From: Azolla pinnata
Lineage: Eukaryota; Streptophyta; Polypodiopsida; Salviniales; Salviniaceae
Reading direction: 5' to 3'
Assembly: GCA_037176905.1 (NCBI GenBank)
Contig: JBBBWG010013334.1
Coordinates: 1 to 64,000, forward strand
Length of the DNA: 64,000 bases
Under the pieces are notes generated by a model, which worked only from the letters and a program-made list of their open reading frames with translations, was not told the origin of the DNA and did not search any database. Shown here piece after piece: positions 59,101 through 64,000 of this stretch. Each line of letters opens with the position of its first letter. Position 1 is the first letter of the stretch. The position numbers were made by a program, and so were the translations under genes.

Positions 59101-62100
59101 GTTCTAAACCTATAATTCCAAATGGAGCAAAATCATCAGCAGAGAATCTTGATGTCACAAGCTCGATGCAGTTCTTGTACCATATCTGATCAATACCCCC
59201 AACCTCCATCCGAATGTTACCACCTACAATCATAAACAAATAAGTTACTTTTCACTTCTGAATCGTTTTTTCTTTGATAAGAAAAAACATTCTAGAAATG
59301 CAAAAACGTAGCATGTAAATATACCAGTATCGAGTTCAACCATTACCCAATGAATCCAAAGATCAACGTTTTCTTGTTCCCTCAATCTATTTTCCTGTAA
59401 TTCCTTTCTCAAACTATCAATCTGTTTTATGATGGAGAATAGCTGACTGTCTAGAGACTTTGCCTTCTCTGAAAATGTCAAATAACCATCTGAACTTTTT
59501 TTCTTCTGCCCATCTGAACCAGGTTCAAAATATTTAAAAAAATCTTTTTCTAAGTCCTTTCTTGACTTTGAAAGTTCTGAGAATTTCCTGCCAAAAGAGT
59601 ATTTTCAGATTATCTCTCGAATTTATCAAGTGCTATCCTCCAGATAGAAAATGATAATGTATCTCTCGACAAATTCTACAAACTCCCTCCTTGTCATCCA
59701 AGCCTTATACACTAACACTATTATTATTTAAGAAAGCGCTTACCTATTCAAGGAACTAATTTGTTTGACCTCCTTCATCGATGAAATATTAAAAATGTCA
59801 TTCCTGCGATGTCGCAGTGATTTTATGCACATATTATAATACACTCTTTTCCTTGTATATGTTGTTTTTGCCGCTTGCCTATCCTCCTCAGTAATGTGTT
59901 CTGCATCTAGAACACACAGATTTGGTAGTCGGAAGAGAACATATGTCTGCATGTTGCAATAAAAGAAAATGCATCAAGATTACCCCTAGAGTAACGATAT
60001 ATTAACTATAATTACAGCCACAAACCTGATAATTATGAAGGAAAGATATTGGGCTTTTACCCCACTGATAATCTAGAAATCGTAAATCCTTGAGCATCTT
60101 CAGCTTTCTCAATTTGGTGATCTCCTATACTAGTTTTGTAAAATCAGACAAGTTGTAATTTATTCAGAGAGCAGTAGAGAGATTCTACACATGGTGTTGA
60201 ACAAAAATCCATATTTTTGAATCGTGATCATAACACACACAGCAGGTAAACTTTTTATAACAAAAATAATTTTCTTGGCTTCTCATAAATATTGTTTTCT
60301 TTCTGTTTTCCTACGTAACAGATTAACCAAGATGGATAAACTCATAGGGCATAGCCTGGCATTAACCATAGCACTTATTGCACATTTGCTAGAACATAAC
60401 TTAATCATTCTGTCTTGCTTTCACATGAAATAATGCTATTTTACATGTAATAATCATTTTGACTCAGTTCCAACATATGTTGGATTTTTCAACTCGGGCA
60501 TGACCAAATCTGGTTAAAGAAAGAATATGAATGTGATTAGAACAATTCTTGCATTGCAGGATACCAACTTACATCAAATGTTTAACGACATAAATGCCAA
60601 TCTTAAGCACCTTTGTTTCCCACCATCAAAATCCCCGTTGCATATTGAGTCTTGATCACCCATCCAATAGTTCCCCTGTCACTAATGGGGATACTTTCAT
60701 ACTGAATATGATCAAAGAAAGGCCTCTGGAAAGCTCTCCAGGTTCAGGTTTGATCCCAAAGGTCTATCCCCCCCAGAGAAGCATCAGTGACACGTGGATC
60801 AAACAACCATGTTGGCAGTCTAGGTGGATGTGAAAATGTTAGAAACACAGTAAGGAAGGAAGGGGATGCATCTATTTTACTATAGCTTCTTTACATTGAT
60901 AATGACGATATAATAAAGGATTTAATGATTCTCCGATGGCTGTTTATTGTACTTCAATCCCTTCAGTGAGATGGTACGACCAACCAAATGATGCATATAA
61001 GACCATATTGTGACCCATTCCTGAGTACATGAATTGTACTAATAAAAAACTGTGTAGTTCTTTGAAACTATCAAGTTCTCTACTTGTTGAGTTTTCACCC
61101 TAACCCACAAGCCGTCATGTCAATTGTGTCTATTGTGTGGATACTCTAACCCTAAGGCATAGGTATCAGTAACTTCCAAAGCAGTGCTCAGGTAGACCAG
61201 CTCCAAGGAGTTTATCCATGGAAGCAAGGACCATAGAATCTGATTGACATAGCACCTGTAAGGTGTTAACTTGTGAAAGAGTTGATCATGCACCCGACTA
61301 AGTGTCCCAAAAACACTTAATGAAGTCACCAACCGTTGTAGCTCCCCTAGAGCTTAAAAGAGCAGAACTTAGTCAGTGGCTATTGGCACTGTATATGTGC
61401 ACATCGTTTTCCAATTGTGTCTATTGTGTGGATACTCTAACCCTAAGGCATAGGTATCAGTAACTTCCAAAGCAGTGCTCAGGTAGACCAGCTCCAAGGA
61501 GTTTATCCATGGAAGCAAGGACCATAGAATCTGATTGACATAGCACCTGTAAGGTGTTAACTTGTGAAAGAGTTGATCATGCACCCGACTAAGTGTCCCA
61601 AAAACACTTAATGAAGTCACCAACCGTTGTAGCTCCCCTAGAGCTTAAAAGAGCAGAACTTAGTCAGTGGCTATTGGCACTGTATATGTGCACATCGTTT
61701 TCCAATGGGCACCAAGACTGCATATCCATGAGAAGCTTGTGCATATGCAACCCCTTAGGCATAACCAAGAATATGTGCATACTACTGCACAGTATGGAGA
61801 AGAATTGTGTCTGAGCCACCTTTTCCTCTCCCAATAAGAAGCTATGTTCGGACATCATTTCCCAAGTTGTCTTTATATTAATATCACTAAGTACTATAAT
61901 GGTCACAGGTGAATTTGTCATGAACTCACCAGTAAATAGGAAAAGAGAAGCTTTATCCGAAGGCCACATTATCTGCAACCTCTTGATGCCGGTTATGGCT
62001 TATATGAATAAAATTGATAGGCAGCATGTTTATCTAATAAGTTGAACAGAAAAACTGGGACTGTTTTTTTGACATTTCAAACCAAATTACAGGAAACTGC

Positions 62101-63060
62101 TAAAATGCAGAAACAAGATTTTTAGAAATTGGGAGCTATTTCTTGCCACTTGCAGCCGTACTTGTACTCTATGTATATCCACCTGTAGGTTGTACTTACT
62201 AATCATACTGGTATCAGAATGCCCGCCCCTGAGGTTGGTAACCTCTCGAGGCCTGGGCTTTCCTTACACATTAATGTGAAGTTGGTAGAAGGGAGTCCCT
62301 TGGTATCAGCCCGTATAACTTCAAGAAAATGACAATTGATGGAGCACTACTGATTATTGGAGACATCCTTACATTTCTCTTATCAACCACAAAATTATCC
62401 TTGTGAAATAAGAGGATACACATTCTCTCTAATTGCCCTATTTTACTGTTTTAGACACCTTTACTTATCCAAAGATGCCTCTCAACTTTTCTGTGTCTTG
62501 TGTTCTAAAACATCCTATGTTTACTTCTTATATTTAATCGGTGTTGGATGTAGTCTCATATTACTCCCCAAAAAGTCTTGTCAGTATTTTAGCTGATATC
62601 TTTCACTGCTTGCTTGGCAGGATATACACTTTAGTAGATCTAATCCACAAAAATAGCCAGCGGTTTGAATTCAGTTACATAATTTGTACTTCTTCCTTGT
62701 TATTATTGCACGGAGTGATGCATTTACAACTATATGGCTATTCTGAAAGAGAATATAGTATAACAGTATTAAATGTAAAAATGATTGACCTTGAATGACC
62801 CTATGTTTGTTGCAGCAACATTGAGCTTCTCCAATGACTTAATACTTAAGATGTCTCCAAGCTTGTTAATTGGATTCTTGGCTAAATTTAGCTCTTTCAG
62901 CTGTGTACAGTCTCCCAGCCCTTCAATTTGATGTATGTTGTTGTTGGCTAACCAAAGCACTTTAAGATCTCTAAGATGAGAAATATTTTTTATGTATCTG
63001 ATCTTGTTACTGTGCAGGTAAAGCTCAACAAGCCTCGTACAATTCTGGAGTCCATCAATC
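50164..63060 (-). CDS. LRRC9: LRRC9-like leucine-rich-repeat protein (5' end outside window)
   Basis: Seventeen phase-consistent exons: 63060-62790, 60124-60026, 59946-59744, 59587-59325, 59223-59024, 58763-58587, 58296-58191, 56801-56161, 55618-55495, 55114-54795, 54705-54568, 53575-53393, 53282-53160, 53081-52960, 52279-51973, 51759-51475 and 50535-50164; about 1,310 residues without the N-terminus (human LRRC9 is about 1,450). Blocks of SDS22-like LRRs (for example LKVLWLANNNIHQIEGL, LRKLVLSGNKISSLEGL, LEELHLSDNAIRTV) alternate with charged helical segments and a non-LRR part in exons 4-8. LRR caps carry PNLCVLDAEHITEEDRQ and VLDSRVVDGDELA motifs. Such proteins are tied to cilia and flagella, so in a plant a role in motile sperm is a reasonable inference. 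The C-terminal exon is Ser-rich and unlike an LRR. Most introns are under 1.3 kb; the 2.7-kb one holds a perfect duplication. Confidence 0.87.
50814..51249. mobile_element. MITE with long terminal inverted repeats, in LRRC9 intron
   Basis: A 436-bp element whose left end (AATTACCAAAAAATGCCTAA, to about 50882) is repeated inverted at the right end (to 51249) over about 69 bp at roughly 80% identity. The centre is TTAATT-rich with a (GCAT)n run near 51048-51066. There is no coding capacity. The outer AATTACC/GGTAATT makes the target duplication ambiguous; TA is possible. It lies in the 939-bp intron before the last LRRC9-like exon. A partial relative lies at 14990-15219. Confidence 0.85.
51825..51914. 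repeat. Near-perfect 42-bp hairpin in an LRRC9 intron
   Basis: 51825-51866 pairs with 51871-51914 around a 4-nt loop (TTGT). The stem begins AAGATAAAAACTCCTGCAA and ends CACAATATATGAATTAC at the loop, with only a small bulge and about two mismatches near the middle. It fills almost half of the 213-bp intron between 51759 and 51973. Confidence 0.88.
61121..61702. repeat. Perfect 291-bp tandem duplication in an LRRC9 intron
   Basis: 61121-61411 and 61412-61702 appear identical. Both copies contain CTATTGTGTGGATACTCTAA, CAGTGCTCAGGTAGACCAGC and CACTTAATGAAGTCACCAAC. It lies in the 2.7-kb intron between 60124 and 62790. No coding content is recognised. Confidence 0.9.
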
Positions 63061-64000
63061 CTATGATTTGACTCAATTGTTTGCTCATATTAGTTCAGTT
63101 AAGAACCAGATGACATTAAAAATTTAAGTCAACCCATATGTGCTGTTTTTCTTTCCATAACACTCAGATCATGTGTGTAAGCATGCATACGTAGATGTAT
63201 GTATATACACATTTAAATATAGAGAATAATTACAGAAAGCCGGAAGAAAGATAATATCTCTTACAATTATCTAATATTGATGTGTCTCATACAAAAATGA
63301 ATACTAATGAAAATGAAGAAATATCAGGAAAATGGCTGACCTATAGGATACAATATGATCCAAATTCATGAGATTTACTTGGATTCAGGATTATCCAAAT
63401 AGGTACCAGAGATGCCTTCACGTTCATAGCTGCTTTAAAGTGTTCAACTCGAGCAAAACAAATTTAAAACAATTCCCTCATAGGATTTCTCACTATTCTT
63501 GACTTGACTTGAGATGGCCTCTAAACATTCAGCCTGTCACTTGCTAAGATGGAAAATTCAGCACTAAGTGTAATAGGAATGCAGGAGATTTTCACAGTTC
63601 ATCCTGGCTTGAAGTTATAGATTTTGTTTTCCATCAGATGATTGGCACGATATATATATATGAAGAGGAGAATATGGATTCACACTTCTTATGTACTGCA
63701 TTCTAGCAATTCAAACTGTCAAGAATGTTACCATTACCTTGCAAGAAATGAGGAGAAGGAAATAATTCCCCTAGAATTCCACATTTATGGGGTGGACCTC
63801 TAAAGAAGCATTATTATGCCCTCAAAAGCACGTAAGGCATAGCTCACAAAGATGTTCTAGTTTCCATATGGTATTATATTATTTTAATGCAATTATTCCA
63901 ACAAAAGGATCATTCAATTATCACCTTTATGTTTAATACTGGATATCTCCATAACAATGTAAATATAGAAAATTTCTGACATCCAATCTGAATATATCTT
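63061..64000. other. Probable intron or 5' flank of the LRRC9-like gene
   Basis: The exon ending at 63060 opens with an acceptor and mid-LRR, so upstream exons must exist. None could be found in this stretch: no LRR-like frame with usable splice sites was seen. It is most simply an intron running off the window. Confidence 0.55.

Noticed and set aside
62209-62220. TGGTATCAGA motif resembling a tRNA-Met primer-binding site, repeated near 62302
   Set aside because: No long terminal repeats, polypurine tract or retroelement proteins could be found around it. It is probably chance or a very old fragment.

Overview
The window is nuclear DNA of a land plant. Its genes carry many introns (roughly 90 bp to 2.7 kb), intergenic DNA is AT-rich and full of tandem repeats, and the gene set is plant-specific: a CLE signalling peptide, an armadillo-repeat kinesin (ARK), a PLS-class PPR protein and NBR1-type autophagy receptors with the plant double UBA. 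An LRRC9-like leucine-rich-repeat gene, a family associated with organisms that build flagella, points to a plant with flagellated sperm. A lycophyte, fern or bryophyte is therefore likelier than a flowering plant. My best guess is a lycophyte, which the sequence does not prove. Three runs of exactly 100 N are scaffold gaps.

Layout. (1) 1-8.2 kb: the last exon of a small COA3-like mitochondrial assembly factor (+), several minisatellites, an eight-copy array of exon-like cassettes (best read on the minus strand), and a single-exon CLE peptide gene (+) with two adjacent hairpins after its stop. (2) 8.2-32 kb: two NBR1/Joka2-like paralogues pointing away from each other (8191-13757 minus, 26567-31986 plus) around a 20-exon ARK kinesin (minus). 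(3) 33.3-36.3 kb: an intronless PPR gene (minus) ending inside the E2 motif, with a three-copy repeat just upstream of its ATG. (4) 37.1-43 kb: a 12-exon mitochondrial-type HAD phosphatase gene (minus, HDHD5/CECR5-like) whose 3' end lies in a gap. An identical 372-bp tandem duplication carries most of one exon, and a 22-bp telobox-bearing minisatellite abuts its start. (5) 45.1-49.1 kb: an intron-bearing UBC4/5-type ubiquitin-conjugating-enzyme pseudogene (+) that has lost the catalytic cysteine. (6) 50.2-64 kb: an LRRC9-like gene (minus, 17 exons seen, 5' end outside the window).

Exon coordinates were worked out by hand from splice sites, reading phase and family similarity. In every intact multi-exon gene all junctions keep phase, which strongly supports the models. 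The genes do not form a pathway; this is ordinary plant gene territory. The items most worth follow-up are the CLE peptide with Arg at position 4, the exon-like array beside it, the divergence of the LIR motif between the two NBR1 copies, the telobox array at the HAD gene and several long hairpins.
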